From NCBI RefSeq assembly GCF_030053775.1, contig NZ_CP125669.1, positions 3,653,962 through 3,717,961 on the forward strand: a stretch of 64,000 nucleotides of DNA. Direction: 5' to 3'. Shown here piece after piece: positions 20,910-28,430 of the stretch (position 1 is its first letter; each line of letters starts with the position of its first letter). Source of the DNA: Acinetobacter corruptisaponis. GTDB lineage: Bacteria; Pseudomonadota; Gammaproteobacteria; Pseudomonadales; Moraxellaceae. The position numbers were made by a program, and so were the translations under genes. The notes under the pieces are model-generated. The model ran no database searches and was not told the origin of the DNA. It saw only the letters and a list, made by a program, of their open reading frames with translations.

Positions 20910-20936
20910 AAATAAAAAAAGGCACTCGAAAGTGCC
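20910..20936. other. attL core of the prophage (27-bp direct repeat, terminator-like)
   Basis: An AAATAAAAAAAGGCACTC start followed by GAAAGTGCC. The same 27 bases recur at 61951-61977, 41,041 bases away. Together with the integrase just inside, this marks the left prophage junction. The repeat contains the hairpin GGCACT-CGAA-AGTGCC with an A-run upstream and, on this side, a T-run downstream, so it is an intrinsic terminator. Confidence 0.88.
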
Positions 20937-20942
20937 TTTTTA

Positions 20943-20971
20943 TTGTCAAATTATAGTTTTTTTCATATAAT
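20943..20971 (+). promoter_or_regulatory. Integrase promoter
   Basis: TTGTCA (20943-20948), a 17-base spacer and a perfect TATAAT (20966-20971), directed at int. A 17-base palindrome TTGTTAAT-T-ATTAACAA (20985-21001) begins about 14 bases after the -10 box. Confidence 0.65.
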
Positions 20972-20984
20972 GAATTTTACTAAG

Positions 20985-21001
20985 TTGTTAATTATTAACA
21001 A
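20985..21001. promoter_or_regulatory. Palindrome at the int transcription start
   Basis: A perfect inverted repeat with 8-base arms (TTGTTAAT/ATTAACAA) around one T. Placed over the expected first transcribed bases of int, it could be an operator or a recombination-protein site. The half-site ATTAACAA occurs again on the attR side near 61780. Confidence 0.4.
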
Positions 21002-21076
21002 TATTTTAAAAGTATTGCAACTGTTTTTAAAAGGATTTAAAAAGCTGGTGTAACAAGAGTGCAACGGGTTTTTAAT

Positions 21077-22033
21077 ATGGCTACTTATCAAAAAAGAAAC
21101 GGCAGAATAACTGCAATGGTGCGAATTAAGCCGCATCCAGTTAAATCAAAAACATTTGACACTATGCGTGATGCTAAGGCTTGGGCGCAAAAGTTAGAAG
21201 TCAAATTAAGAAATGAAAAAATACAAGTTTTTGATCATATCATCTTTAAAGATGCTCTAATCGAGTATAGAGATACAGTTACGATCAAGAAAAAAGGAGC
21301 TAAGTATGAAACATATAAAATCAATAATCTCTTAAGGATTATGAAATGCGATATTCCTTTAAAGGATGTGACTAAGGATTTTTTAATAAAGTGGCGTGAA
21401 GTCAGGCTAGAAAAAGTTCAGGGTGCGACAGCCCGCCGTGAACTTAAGTTATTGCAGGGCTTTTTTACATGGTGCATAGATGTGAAATCGTGGTTGGGTG
21501 AAAACCCAGTAAAGGGTATGCAGCTACCAAAGGCATCAAACCATCGTGAACGTGTGATTTCAGATGAGGAGGTGAGCGAGGTAACTAAGTACATGAGCAA
21601 TGAGTTAAAAGATATATTTTTGCTTGCACTCGAAACAGGTATGAGACAGTCGGAAATATGTAGACTTACATGGGACCGTGTATTTATTGAGAGAAGTTTT
21701 TTAAGGCTGGAAGTCACTAAAAATGGCAAGGCTAGGGAAGTACCCTTAAGTAATGCGGCTAAAGAAATCCTTAAACGGTATAAGGTGGCTAAAAAAACAG
21801 GGCGTGTATTTAGTTATGATGATCCTGCTGAAATTTGTAATGATTTCATTGAGGCAAAGGAAAAGGGGAAAATGTCTGGATTTACATTCCACGATGCGCG
21901 TCACACTGCCGCTACGCGCATTGCTCAGAAGATTCAGGTGCTAGATTTATGTAGAATGTTTGGATGGTCTAATCCTAAACAGGCGATGGTCTATTACAAT
22001 GCAACCGCTACTGAGATTGCATCGCGGCTTTGA
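21077..22033 (+). CDS. int: Phage tyrosine integrase
   Basis: A 318-residue tyrosine recombinase. It has an N-terminal arm-binding-like domain (YQKRNGRITAMVRIKPHP), a SAM-like core-binding domain and a catalytic domain with Arg in ETGMRQSEICRLTW, HxxR in FHDARHTAATRI, and the nucleophile Tyr in AMVYYNAT. It excises and integrates the prophage at the 27-bp core. ATG 21077 is chosen over a GTG at 21059. It starts about 140 bases inside attL, and its 3' end overlaps the convergent xis-like gene by 26 bases. Confidence 0.95.
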   Translation: MATYQKRNGRITAMVRIKPHPVKSKTFDTMRDAKAWAQKLEVKLRNEKIQVFDHIIFKDALIEYRDTVTIKKKGAKYETYKINNLLRIMKCDIPLKDVTKDFLIKWREVRLEKVQGATARRELKLLQGFFTWCIDVKSWLGENPVKGMQLPKASNHRERVISDEEVSEVTKYMSNELKDIFLLALETGMRQSEICRLTWDRVFIERSFLRLEVTKNGKAREVPLSNAAKEILKRYKVAKKTGRVFSYDDPAEICNDFIEAKEKGKMSGFTFHDARHTAATRIAQKIQVLDLCRMFGWSNPKQAMVYYNATATEIASRL

Positions 22034-22262
22034 CTGTCTTTAATGAATACTTACCGCGCACATTTTTTAAATGCGCGGTTTTTTGCAACTTCGAAAAAAC
22101 ATAACGTGTCATACCTGGTATCTTTTCGCAAAGCTGGCCGATTGTTAGCAACTCATCTTGTTGTTCTGCAAGCACTTCACGATAAGCATTTGCAGCTTCT
22201 TCACGCATAATTGCTCGTAGCTCAAACTCATCAATCATAGCTACTCTTGCTACTTGTGACAT
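22008..22262 (-). CDS. Small DNA-binding protein, probable excisionase
   Basis: An 84-residue protein (MSQVARVAMIDEFELRAIMR). The C-terminal half (LTIGQLCEKIPGMTRYVFSK, then LKNVRGKYSLKTVKAAM) looks like the winged helix-turn-helix of Xis/AlpA-type proteins. The start is chosen for its GGAGAAC ribosome site 6 bases before. It overlaps int tail to tail and is last in the leftward early operon, the usual place for a directionality factor. Function is inferred. Confidence 0.6.
   Translation of the reverse strand: MSQVARVAMIDEFELRAIMREEAANAYREVLAEQQDELLTIGQLCEKIPGMTRYVFSKLQKTAHLKNVRGKYSLKTVKAAMQSQ
22053..22084 (+). terminator. int terminator inside the opposing gene
   Basis: ACCGCGCA/TGCGCGGT stem (22053-22060, 22072-22079) followed by TTTTTT on the plus strand, 20 bases past the int stop. 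The same DNA codes for part of the leftward gene at 22008-22262. Confidence 0.75.
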
Positions 22263-22263
22263 A

Positions 22264-22608
22264 TCAGTTCTCCACATTATCTGTTTTTGCTTCTTTAGCC
22301 CACCACAAAACTGGACCATCTTCAGTGTCATAGGCGCCAATTAGAAAATGGGCGGGTGTTGGAGGTTGGGGTTTCCACTTTGACCAGTCGGAATAATCAA
22401 TTTTTGATATTTCTGAAATCTCATCGAATGGGTCAAATGTTTCAATTTGAATATTTACACCTGCATTGGCTTGTAATAACTCAAATTCCTCATCTGAATA
22501 TGGGCGTTCGTCACCATCATTCCAGCGCGGATCAACAAGATGCATGTCAGGATGTGACCAGCAATAAAAATTATCTGGCACTGATACAGGTTTTAATTGC
22601 TTGATCAT
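22264..22608 (-). CDS. Phage protein of unknown function
   Basis: A 114-residue acidic protein rich in Trp, Pro and Asp (YCWSHPDMHLVDPRWNDGDE, WSKWKPQPPTPAHFLIG). No known domain is recognised. It overlaps the upstream gene by 4 bases (ATGA-type coupling) and ends one base before the xis-like start, so it belongs to the leftward early operon. Confidence 0.65.
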   Translation of the reverse strand: MIKQLKPVSVPDNFYCWSHPDMHLVDPRWNDGDERPYSDEEFELLQANAGVNIQIETFDPFDEISEISKIDYSDWSKWKPQPPTPAHFLIGAYDTEDGPVLWWAKEAKTDNVEN

Positions 22609-23243
22609 TGATCTTTCTCCCGTATTGATTTAATCATTGCATTTATTTCATCCTCAAACACATCAAAGCATTTTTCGCCGTGTACCAGTGCTAAATGCAA
22701 AAGCTTAAACATAAAGAAAGCCTGCTCTTTTTCAGCCTTAGGTGGTATGTCGATACCAATGTGACGGTAAATCTGGGCAGGGCGAATAAACACAAAACAC
22801 TGCATCCCTAAGATTTCGTCTAGCTCTGGTGTGATTTCGGTTGGAAATAAAACAGCTTTGCCGCTATGCAGCTTCCCAAAAGTTTCATGATGAACAATTG
22901 CGTTAAGCTCATCTAATGCATTGCGATAAGGGCAGTTAGCATTGCTATGCTCACCAAAATCTTTTTGGAATAAATCGGCTGTATATTGAACAAATTTATC
23001 GCATAGACCTTGGTAGTATTCTTTCTCATCATACTCATTGCTTATGCCACGTTCGCTTTCTGCCAGTTTTGCTTTTAACTGGGTAATTTGGGTTTCAAGC
23101 ACATCAGATTTTGTTTGCCATGCCTTAAGCATCTCATGTCTTAAATATGATTTATTCGCAAATTCTTCTGATGTAGTATCAAGTGGCATTTCGCCGTGCC
23201 GTTCTGTGAAAAATATATTAAAGGCTTCATGTTCTTTAGACAT
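22605..23243 (-). CDS. Early phage protein of unknown function
   Basis: A 212-residue protein starting MSKEHEAFNIFF. Residues about 35-70 are predicted coiled coil (TQITQLKAKLAESERG). The C-terminal part (FVFIRPAQIYRHIGIDIPPK) is well conserved in character but I do not recognise the family. It overlaps both neighbours in the leftward early operon. Start chosen at the second Met, where it follows the preceding gene's end. Confidence 0.6.
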   Translation of the reverse strand: MSKEHEAFNIFFTERHGEMPLDTTSEEFANKSYLRHEMLKAWQTKSDVLETQITQLKAKLAESERGISNEYDEKEYYQGLCDKFVQYTADLFQKDFGEHSNANCPYRNALDELNAIVHHETFGKLHSGKAVLFPTEITPELDEILGMQCFVFIRPAQIYRHIGIDIPPKAEKEQAFFMFKLLHLALVHGEKCFDVFEDEINAMIKSIREKDQ

Positions 23244-23514
23244 TTTGATCACCTGCTAAAATAGTTTGGGCTTTAAGTGAGCTTTCAGCTTCTAACTTTC
23301 TTTTGGGGTCCAAAAACCAGATACCATCCGAACATTCAGCCCTGATAACACCCAAAACAATTTTTGTTGTTTTGTTGCTTAGTCTGCACACTGTCATCAG
23401 TTGTGAGATTTCCAAGCCTAGTGGTTCTTTTTCTAAAGCTGCCATGACATTTGTTATCGCTTTTTCTAAAGCCTGGTTGTCATTGAATCTGCGTAAATCT
23501 GCTGCTGTATTCAT
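23236..23514 (-). CDS. Early phage protein, possibly DNA-binding
   Basis: A 92-residue protein (MNTAADLRRFNDNQALEKAI). The middle (GLEISQLMTVCRLSNKTTKI, then VLGVIRA) has the spacing of a winged helix, followed by a CSDGIWFLD beta-hairpin. The ATG at 23514 has a strong GGAGGCGG ribosome site that lies inside the end of the 29-codon ORF upstream, suggesting coupled translation. Confidence 0.6.
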   Translation of the reverse strand: MNTAADLRRFNDNQALEKAITNVMAALEKEPLGLEISQLMTVCRLSNKTTKIVLGVIRAECSDGIWFLDPKRKLEAESSLKAQTILAGDQNV

Positions 23515-23516
23515 GC

Positions 23517-23606
23517 TTACCGCCTCCAATGTGCTTCCTTAAACTTTGCATTTAGGATGAGTGCATCTATCTCACCAATCCCAACATTTTCAAAAATATG
23601 AGTCAT
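23517..23606 (-). CDS. 29-residue small protein candidate
   Basis: ATG at 23606, stop at 23517; the product begins MTHIFENVGIGEIDALILNA and ends KEAHWRR. It fills the only gap in the early operon. Its start lies 4 bases after a strong 11-bp hairpin (23611-23637), and its stop lies 2 bases before the next ATG. There is no clear Shine-Dalgarno sequence. It may be a real small protein or a leader peptide. Confidence 0.45.
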   Translation of the reverse strand: MTHIFENVGIGEIDALILNAKFKEAHWRR

Positions 23607-23610
23607 TTTG

Positions 23611-23647
23611 GACCCAAACACGGTCAGTGTTCGGGTCAGGGTGGAGT
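23611..23647 (-). promoter_or_regulatory. Hairpin with degenerate late-type motif ahead of the 29-codon ORF
   Basis: On the minus strand, ACTCCACCCTGACC (23634-23647) resembles the late-region motif AGTCGCACCCTGAC. It is followed at once by the stem GACCCGAACAC/GTGTTTGGGTC (one G-T pair, 5-base loop). The hairpin ends 4 bases before an ATG, the same layout as in the late region. Confidence 0.45.
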
Positions 23648-23672
23648 ACCTAAATCCCATAGGGCAGTTGCC

Positions 23673-24386
23673 TCAAAATGGATAACCGTCATCGTAACTA
23701 GGACCCTGATTCATATAGGCTGGTTCAGCAAACCCATTGTTTTGTGAATGGTGGTTATTTTGACCATAACCATTGCTTTGTTGCTGGTAGCCGCCCTGAC
23801 CATTTGAATTATTGGAGTTGGACGTATTATCAGTAACTGGGTTCTGCATCAGTCGTTCTAATGCTTTTGGTAGGGCTTCTGGCACGGTTTTCTTGTCAAT
23901 TAATTCTTTCGCCATTAGCTCTGAACCCGCATGAAAGGCCGCAAAAAAATTCATTCTATGACGGGATTGACCATTACCATTTTTATAGTTTTCACGTTGT
24001 AGCAATAGACCAATGCGCTTGCCAGTCATTTCGGGTGCGACCACACAACGCTGGTTGATCCGTTGCTTGGTATCGTAATCATATTTCTCTAACGGTTGAT
24101 CGGTTGGGGTCAAGGCACGTACACCAGCACAGGCTAGTAATGCATTAATTTTGTGTGAGCCTGATAAGGGTGTACCATCATTTTTTTGGGTCCATATTGA
24201 TATTGTCGCTGACTCTTTGCTGTCAGTTTCAAAATTGATTTCGAAACCTGTTGTCCCAGTATTTCTGGATGTGACAAATTCCATTGATTTGATAACCCCA
24301 ATGTATTTGCCAGCCTGTTCAATACGGCCACCATTGTCTGCCTGTTTAGCTGAATCCTGATTGAAATTAAAAGTTTGATAATTCAT
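23673..24386 (-). CDS. SSB-like phage single-stranded DNA-binding protein
   Basis: A 237-residue protein with an OB-fold-like N-terminal domain (GKYIGVIKSMEFVTSRNTG, GFEINFETDSKESATISIWT), then an Asn/Gln/Gly-rich flexible linker (about residues 188-225), and an acidic tip ending YDDGYPF, like the DDDIPF tip of bacterial SSB. This layout is typical of phage SSB analogues that work with Sak4-type annealing/recombination ATPases, and such a gene follows upstream at 24405. Confidence 0.75.
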   Translation of the reverse strand: MNYQTFNFNQDSAKQADNGGRIEQAGKYIGVIKSMEFVTSRNTGTTGFEINFETDSKESATISIWTQKNDGTPLSGSHKINALLACAGVRALTPTDQPLEKYDYDTKQRINQRCVVAPEMTGKRIGLLLQRENYKNGNGQSRHRMNFFAAFHAGSELMAKELIDKKTVPEALPKALERLMQNPVTDNTSNSNNSNGQGGYQQQSNGYGQNNHHSQNNGFAEPAYMNQGPSYDDGYPF

Positions 24387-24404
24387 GATTGTTTACCTCA
24401 AAAG

Positions 24405-25061
24405 TTAAGCTTGTGTACGGTGTGATGGGATGTTGTAGTATTCGCAAATATCCTGGTCTACTACGTTCAGGTCATTTTCAATGTGATCGGTTTTGAAAAG
24501 GTCCATTGGGGATTTAACTGTTGTGTTACCGTTGTTTTTGGTCACAAAAACGTATTGCTCGTTAATGACTGCGGTTTGCAGGCAGATTGTTACCATGCCC
24601 TCCAAGGTGATTTTTTCATCCAGCATTTTTCCAATGGTTTTAATTTTTGTTCGCCCGTCATTTTCCTCAGTGTGACTGAGTATGTAGATGCGCTTATGTG
24701 GCTGCGCTGTGATAGCGGCATTTAAAACATCCCAGGCATGGCGGCCAATCTCTGTGAACTTGTCAAAACCGCGTTCAATACTGCGGCGCATAAATTCATT
24801 TGCCATGACATACTGGAAGTCATCAACGATAACGATAGGGCGTTTTGTTGCCCGAATTGCATTAATAATGTCCTGAGGCTGATCCGTCACCAGAATTGAA
24901 CCAATACGGTTATCTGGTGAAATGTAAGACCAGTCAGCAGAGCGAAAAGGCAGGGGTTTCTTGATTGCTTGAATCAACAAAACGTGTCTTGGGTCCAAGT
25001 TTCTTAAACTTGATGATTTGCCAGTACCAGACTGGCCTAAAATAAAAGTGGCAATACTCAT
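24405..25061 (-). CDS. RecA-like phage ATPase (Sak4-like)
   Basis: A 218-residue P-loop ATPase: Walker A GQSGTGKS at residues 9-16, Walker B IVIVDDFQYV near 75-84, and a sensor-like IYILSHTEENDG. It resembles the short RecA-like Sak4 group of phage recombination proteins, which act with an SSB partner; the partner is encoded next to it. A role in DNA replication or recombination in the leftward early operon is inferred. Confidence 0.7.
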   Translation of the reverse strand: MSIATFILGQSGTGKSSSLRNLDPRHVLLIQAIKKPLPFRSADWSYISPDNRIGSILVTDQPQDIINAIRATKRPIVIVDDFQYVMANEFMRRSIERGFDKFTEIGRHAWDVLNAAITAQPHKRIYILSHTEENDGRTKIKTIGKMLDEKITLEGMVTICLQTAVINEQYVFVTKNNGNTTVKSPMDLFKTDHIENDLNVVDQDICEYYNIPSHRTQA

Positions 25062-25121
25062 TTCTCAGTCCTCATTTCTCAGTTAGCAGTAATCAATATT
25101 GGCTGTTGGTTATATGTATAG

Positions 25122-25304
25122 TTAACGTGGCGCATAGCCCTGGCGAGCCAATGCGTCTTGAAGTTTTGAAATTGCATCACGCATGAGATACGCCTCATCA
25201 TCGTTTACAGCATTTACACGGATTTCGTTCCATCCAACACGTTTAACGAATTGAGCCAAAGCCATTGCCTGCGCTTCTGAAAGATTTTGTAGTTCTAATT
25301 CCAT
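25122..25304 (-). CDS. Small early phage protein of unknown function
   Basis: A 60-residue, mostly helical protein (MELELQNLSEAQAMALAQFV, ending ALARQGYAPR). It is not recognised. It starts 5 bases after the membrane-protein gene and shares the leftward early operon. Confidence 0.6.
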   Translation of the reverse strand: MELELQNLSEAQAMALAQFVKRVGWNEIRVNAVNDDEAYLMRDAISKLQDALARQGYAPR

Positions 25305-25308
25305 AACA

Positions 25309-25764
25309 TCACCACTTAACCATATGGTTACGTTCGATGTGGGCTGTGATGACTGAGATCATGTTGCGAATGTCATCAGCATTGGTGAAATCGTTATAAA
25401 AGCCGCCGTTTGATTTCAGGACACGGTCTACAGCCAAGTTTGTAATGAATACGGCCTTTGTATCGCTACCCAACGCGCTGTTATAATCAGGAACCAACTC
25501 AAAATCGAAGCTGGTAAAAACGTGGTAACCATTAAGATTAATAACAGCTTCACCAGTAGAATCAGAAGTGATTTGAACTGATAAAACGCCGTACAAAGAA
25601 TTTGTATTGGCATACGTGTAAACAGGGTTGATTTGAATAGGCTTGGTTACAAGTGCATAAGCGCCAGATAAGCCAGCTAAGGTCGCTACTGAAAATACGC
25701 TACCGACAAATAAAGATTTGCCTAGCGTATAACTGCGGTTGTGATTTAAGGTGTTTTGTTCCAT
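25309..25764 (-). CDS. Phage membrane protein, first gene of the leftward early operon
   Basis: A 151-residue protein (start MEQNTLNHN, chosen because an upstream in-frame Met at 25776 lacks a better site). One membrane segment lies near residues 17-40 (LFVGSVFSVATLAGLSGAYAL). The rest is predicted to be extracytoplasmic and beta-rich. No family recognised. Being first under the repressed early promoter, it may be a superinfection-exclusion or takeover factor; this is only inference. Confidence 0.6.
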   Translation of the reverse strand: MEQNTLNHNRSYTLGKSLFVGSVFSVATLAGLSGAYALVTKPIQINPVYTYANTNSLYGVLSVQITSDSTGEAVINLNGYHVFTSFDFELVPDYNSALGSDTKAVFITNLAVDRVLKSNGGFYNDFTNADDIRNMISVITAHIERNHMVKW

Positions 25765-25835
25765 AATGGACCTCATGTTGTGAAAAGCCCTGTTTGATGT
25801 GAGAGTCGGCGGGGCTTTTTGCTGTGTATGAGAAA

Positions 25836-25864
25836 ATAGTAAGCTAACTTACTTTTTTGGTCAA
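25836..25864 (-). promoter_or_regulatory. Leftward early promoter with repressor operator
   Basis: On the minus strand: TTGACC (25859-25864), a 17-base spacer and TACTAT (25836-25841). The palindrome GTAAG-CTAA-CTTAC (25839-25852) fills the spacer and overlaps the -10 box. It matches the operators upstream of cro at 28.4 kb, so the CI-like repressor should shut this promoter off in the lysogen. Confidence 0.75.
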
Positions 25865-25933
25865 TAGTTATGGTAATAAAAATTACTTATTTTTATATAT
25901 AACCTACTTTTTATGTTTTAATAGGCAAAAGAA

Positions 25934-25954
25934 AACCCACCGTAGGGGTGGGTT
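25934..25954 (-). terminator. Terminator of the immunity operon
   Basis: AACCCACC/GGTGGGTT stem with a 5-base loop, followed on the minus strand by TTCTTTTG. It ends the leftward repressor-kinase transcript just before the early promoter. Confidence 0.8.
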
Positions 25955-25970
25955 GATGTGAAAGATAGAG

Positions 25971-26132
25971 CTATTTTTTAGGCAAAGATATATGTTTGGA
26001 TGCAAAAAAATCTACATCTTTAAATTTATTTCGAATTTCATCCTCTGAGAGAAACACAACACTTGATTGTCTTGTGGGGGGTAACAATTTCTCTCTAGAC
26101 AACATATCTTTATCTTTTCTCACCTTACGCAT
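25971..26132 (-). CDS. 53-residue protein, last gene of the immunity operon
   Basis: A small protein beginning MRKVRKDKDMLSREKLLPPT, with a basic N-terminus and a more acidic, helical C-terminus (LSEDEIRNKFKDVDFFASKH). Its ATG directly follows the kinase stop (TAA then ATG with no gap), so translation should be coupled. Not recognised. It could be a kinase substrate, inhibitor or trigger sensor. Confidence 0.6.
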   Translation of the reverse strand: MRKVRKDKDMLSREKLLPPTRQSSVVFLSEDEIRNKFKDVDFFASKHISLPKK

Positions 26133-27173
26133 TTAATAGTTTTCCAAAAAGTTAAGGATATCCTCAACACTTATTCGGTCTTTACAGTATGCGTTAATAC
26201 GTGTTGTCTTGTCATTGGTAGTTTTTGTTGCCTTTGATGAATGGTCAGTCATAACACGTAACTGCAAGAGCTTATTATCTACTTGTTTCTGCCATACTTT
26301 AGAGCCATCAGTAATATCAATAAAGTATTCCCAATCAAGTATATTCCCGTCTATATCAGCCAATACATTAATAATCTCTAATGCTGATTTAGGTCTACTT
26401 TGCGGTTGTATGTTTAGACATTTGTTAATGATTCTAATCAACTTTTTAGGGATATGAGGAGGGTGTGAGTCTCTAACTGGAAATCTACCAGAGGTTATTG
26501 CTCTGGCTAAAATGCTTTTATCTTCATGCCAGTGTGAAAAAAATTGTTCATTGAAGCTTTGCAAACCCACACACATCACATACAAGACTAAACCAGCCTG
26601 ATAAATATCATAGGCTCTGTCCGCAATTCGATCAGCAGAAAAATATTCGGGAGGTAAAATTTTAGGATAAGCACTCTCGATTTCAGTCAAGCCATCTGGA
26701 TTTAAGTGTTGGGATAAGCCAAAGTCAGACAATAGAGCCTCCCATCTATCTGACAAAAGAATATTATCTGGCTTGATATCCATATGAATTAAATTTTTTG
26801 AATGAATATTATGTAATCCACTTAAAAACTCTGTTGCATATTTAATAATTTCCCGAACAGTTAAGTTTCTGGATTCTAGCAATTTTTTTAAAGAGCCATT
26901 TTTATAATGTGGCATTGCAATGTATATGTTTTCATCATCCTCACAAGCATAAGAAACCTGAACAACATTAGGGTGAGTACTTTTATAAAGTTTGCGTGCT
27001 TCATCGAAATATGATTCTGGTTGATCAAAACTGGCTTTTGTAATTTCTTTTATAACAATTTCACCATCAAGATTACTGTCTTTAGCGAGATAGACCTTAG
27101 AATTTCGCCCCTCTTGACCAATTTCATTGCGATACTCAAATGATACTTGAGCTTTTTGACAAGGATAAATCAT
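26133..27173 (-). CDS. Hanks-type serine/threonine protein kinase in the repressor operon
   Basis: A 346-residue soluble kinase with all catalytic parts: glycine-rich loop G19-x-x-G22-x-x-S-x-V27, K42, E58, catalytic loop H130-M-D132-I-K134-P-D-N137, D150-F-G, and a PPE substrate-binding segment near 175. Residues after about 285 form a C-terminal extension without a membrane helix or known sensor domain. It overlaps the preceding gene by ATGA. Cotranscription with the CI-like repressor means expression in the lysogen. A phage-exclusion or immunity role is inferred, not shown. Confidence 0.85.
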   Translation of the reverse strand: MIYPCQKAQVSFEYRNEIGQEGRNSKVYLAKDSNLDGEIVIKEITKASFDQPESYFDEARKLYKSTHPNVVQVSYACEDDENIYIAMPHYKNGSLKKLLESRNLTVREIIKYATEFLSGLHNIHSKNLIHMDIKPDNILLSDRWEALLSDFGLSQHLNPDGLTEIESAYPKILPPEYFSADRIADRAYDIYQAGLVLYVMCVGLQSFNEQFFSHWHEDKSILARAITSGRFPVRDSHPPHIPKKLIRIINKCLNIQPQSRPKSALEIINVLADIDGNILDWEYFIDITDGSKVWQKQVDNKLLQLRVMTDHSSKATKTTNDKTTRINAYCKDRISVEDILNFLENY

Positions 27174-27634
27174 AGTAATGCTCCATATCCCACCAATGCA
27201 GCCTCTTTACTTTCCTTGTTAGTGCAAAGTTCCCAATTGCCCACATTTTCGTATACAGAGTTAGGTTTTAAAAAATCTTTATATTGGCTGTTTGTTATGG
27301 ATAATTTTTTTGAGATAGTTTGCAGCCTACCAGTAAAATAATTACTTACCGTACTGCTTGAAAATGCCTCTTGAATCACACCTTCAATGTGTAATCTATC
27401 AGTATCAATATTCTGAGAACTGCTTTCAGCAATCCTAATTCCTGCAACACACACATTGTATTCTCGAATAATATCAAGAACGGTATTTCTGACATATTTT
27501 AGTTTCGATGGAAAATCCAAAGATACAGGTATCTTTATATTTTCAACATTCAGAATGTCTACTTTATTATCATTATAATTAATCACAACAAAGGTAACTT
27601 TTTTGGGTTCAACTCTAATACCTAAAGATCTCAC
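27170..27634 (-). CDS. RNase H-fold protein (DUF3010-like) paired with the kinase
   Basis: About 154 residues starting at GTG 27634 (MRSLGIRVEPKKVTFVVIN), chosen because a GGAG lies 6 bases before it; an ATG four codons upstream (27646) lacks a ribosome site. The N-terminal beta-strand pattern, the central CVAGIRIAESSSQN and HIEGVIQEAF, and the C-terminal KEAALVGYGALL resemble RuvC/RNase H-fold proteins such as DUF3010. Clear catalytic acids are lacking, so it may bind nucleic acid or protein rather than cut. Its stop overlaps the kinase start. Confidence 0.6.
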   Translation of the reverse strand: MRSLGIRVEPKKVTFVVINYNDNKVDILNVENIKIPVSLDFPSKLKYVRNTVLDIIREYNVCVAGIRIAESSSQNIDTDRLHIEGVIQEAFSSSTVSNYFTGRLQTISKKLSITNSQYKDFLKPNSVYENVGNWELCTNKESKEAALVGYGALL

Positions 27635-27680
27635 TATATGCTCCATATAATACAGTGGTGTGGGTTTGCAATTTTAATTT

Positions 27681-28409
27681 TCATGGCTTAACTAATGCAG
27701 ATTCTAATCGACCAACGAAGCTCAATTCATTTAACTGTTCTTTGGTTATTACTTCATCTGGATACTTTTTCTTATCAGGATTGTCGCTTTGTAAGCGTAC
27801 AGTTTTTTCATCACCATAACTGACGAAAACTCGTTTCATGCGTAGAAAGTTACTGTGAAGAAAAATATAAACATCCCCACTAATCATCGCTGTTGTATCA
27901 ACTGGAGTGGTATCAACAAATAACGGGCTATCGGGCGCGACAGTAGGCCACATACTATAATCTGTTGAGTAAATTATTCTCAACTTTTCAGGTTTGGTTT
28001 TTACTCCCAGCATTTTTAATAAATCTGGATCAATCTCTGCATAACCAGTAATTTCTTCCAGAAAATTAACCGCACCATCACCACAGGATGCTTTTACATC
28101 TTTATGTATAGGAATTCTTACTGTGTTTTTGTTTTCATAAGATGATTTGAATCTTAAGGGCGACATATAGACCTCATCTTTAGAGGGCGGTGAAACTAAT
28201 GAAGCCTCGTTTTTACCAGACAGGAGCCAATCTGGTGTTGTCTCTAATGCATTGGAAAGAGCCATAAGACTTTCATGCTTAGGTACATTTTCATCTTTTT
28301 CCCAATAAATAATAGAAGTCTTTGAAACACCAACCTTATCTGCTAACTGTTGTTGAGTTAGCTTTAAATTCTTTCGCAATTGTTTAAGGCGAATTCCTAG
28401 AGTTTCCAT
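27681..28409 (-). CDS. CI/LexA-type prophage repressor (XRE HTH + S24 peptidase)
   Basis: A 242-residue repressor. Residues 3-60 form an XRE helix-turn-helix (LRKNLKLTQQQLADKVGVSK). The C-terminal S24 autoprotease has Ser152 in DYSMWPT and Lys192 in LRMKRVF. The cleavage site is probably Cys109-Gly110 (KASCGDGAV). RecA-stimulated self-cleavage would induce the prophage. It is divergent from cro across four GTAAG-type operators and heads an operon with the kinase module. ATG 28409 preferred over 28418. Confidence 0.93.
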   Translation of the reverse strand: METLGIRLKQLRKNLKLTQQQLADKVGVSKTSIIYWEKDENVPKHESLMALSNALETTPDWLLSGKNEASLVSPPSKDEVYMSPLRFKSSYENKNTVRIPIHKDVKASCGDGAVNFLEEITGYAEIDPDLLKMLGVKTKPEKLRIIYSTDYSMWPTVAPDSPLFVDTTPVDTTAMISGDVYIFLHSNFLRMKRVFVSYGDEKTVRLQSDNPDKKKYPDEVITKEQLNELSFVGRLESALVKP

Positions 28410-28430
28410 TACAAACACTCAATCTGACAC

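Noticed and set aside
20806..21076. tRNA gene as the attachment site
   Set aside because: No cloverleaf or tRNA-like sequence is visible near either junction; the repeat is a terminator hairpin.
25787..25825. AAAAGCCC / GGGCTTTTT inverted repeat as a rightward terminator
   Set aside because: No rightward transcript leads into it; it lies in the leader of the leftward early operon, and its role is unclear.
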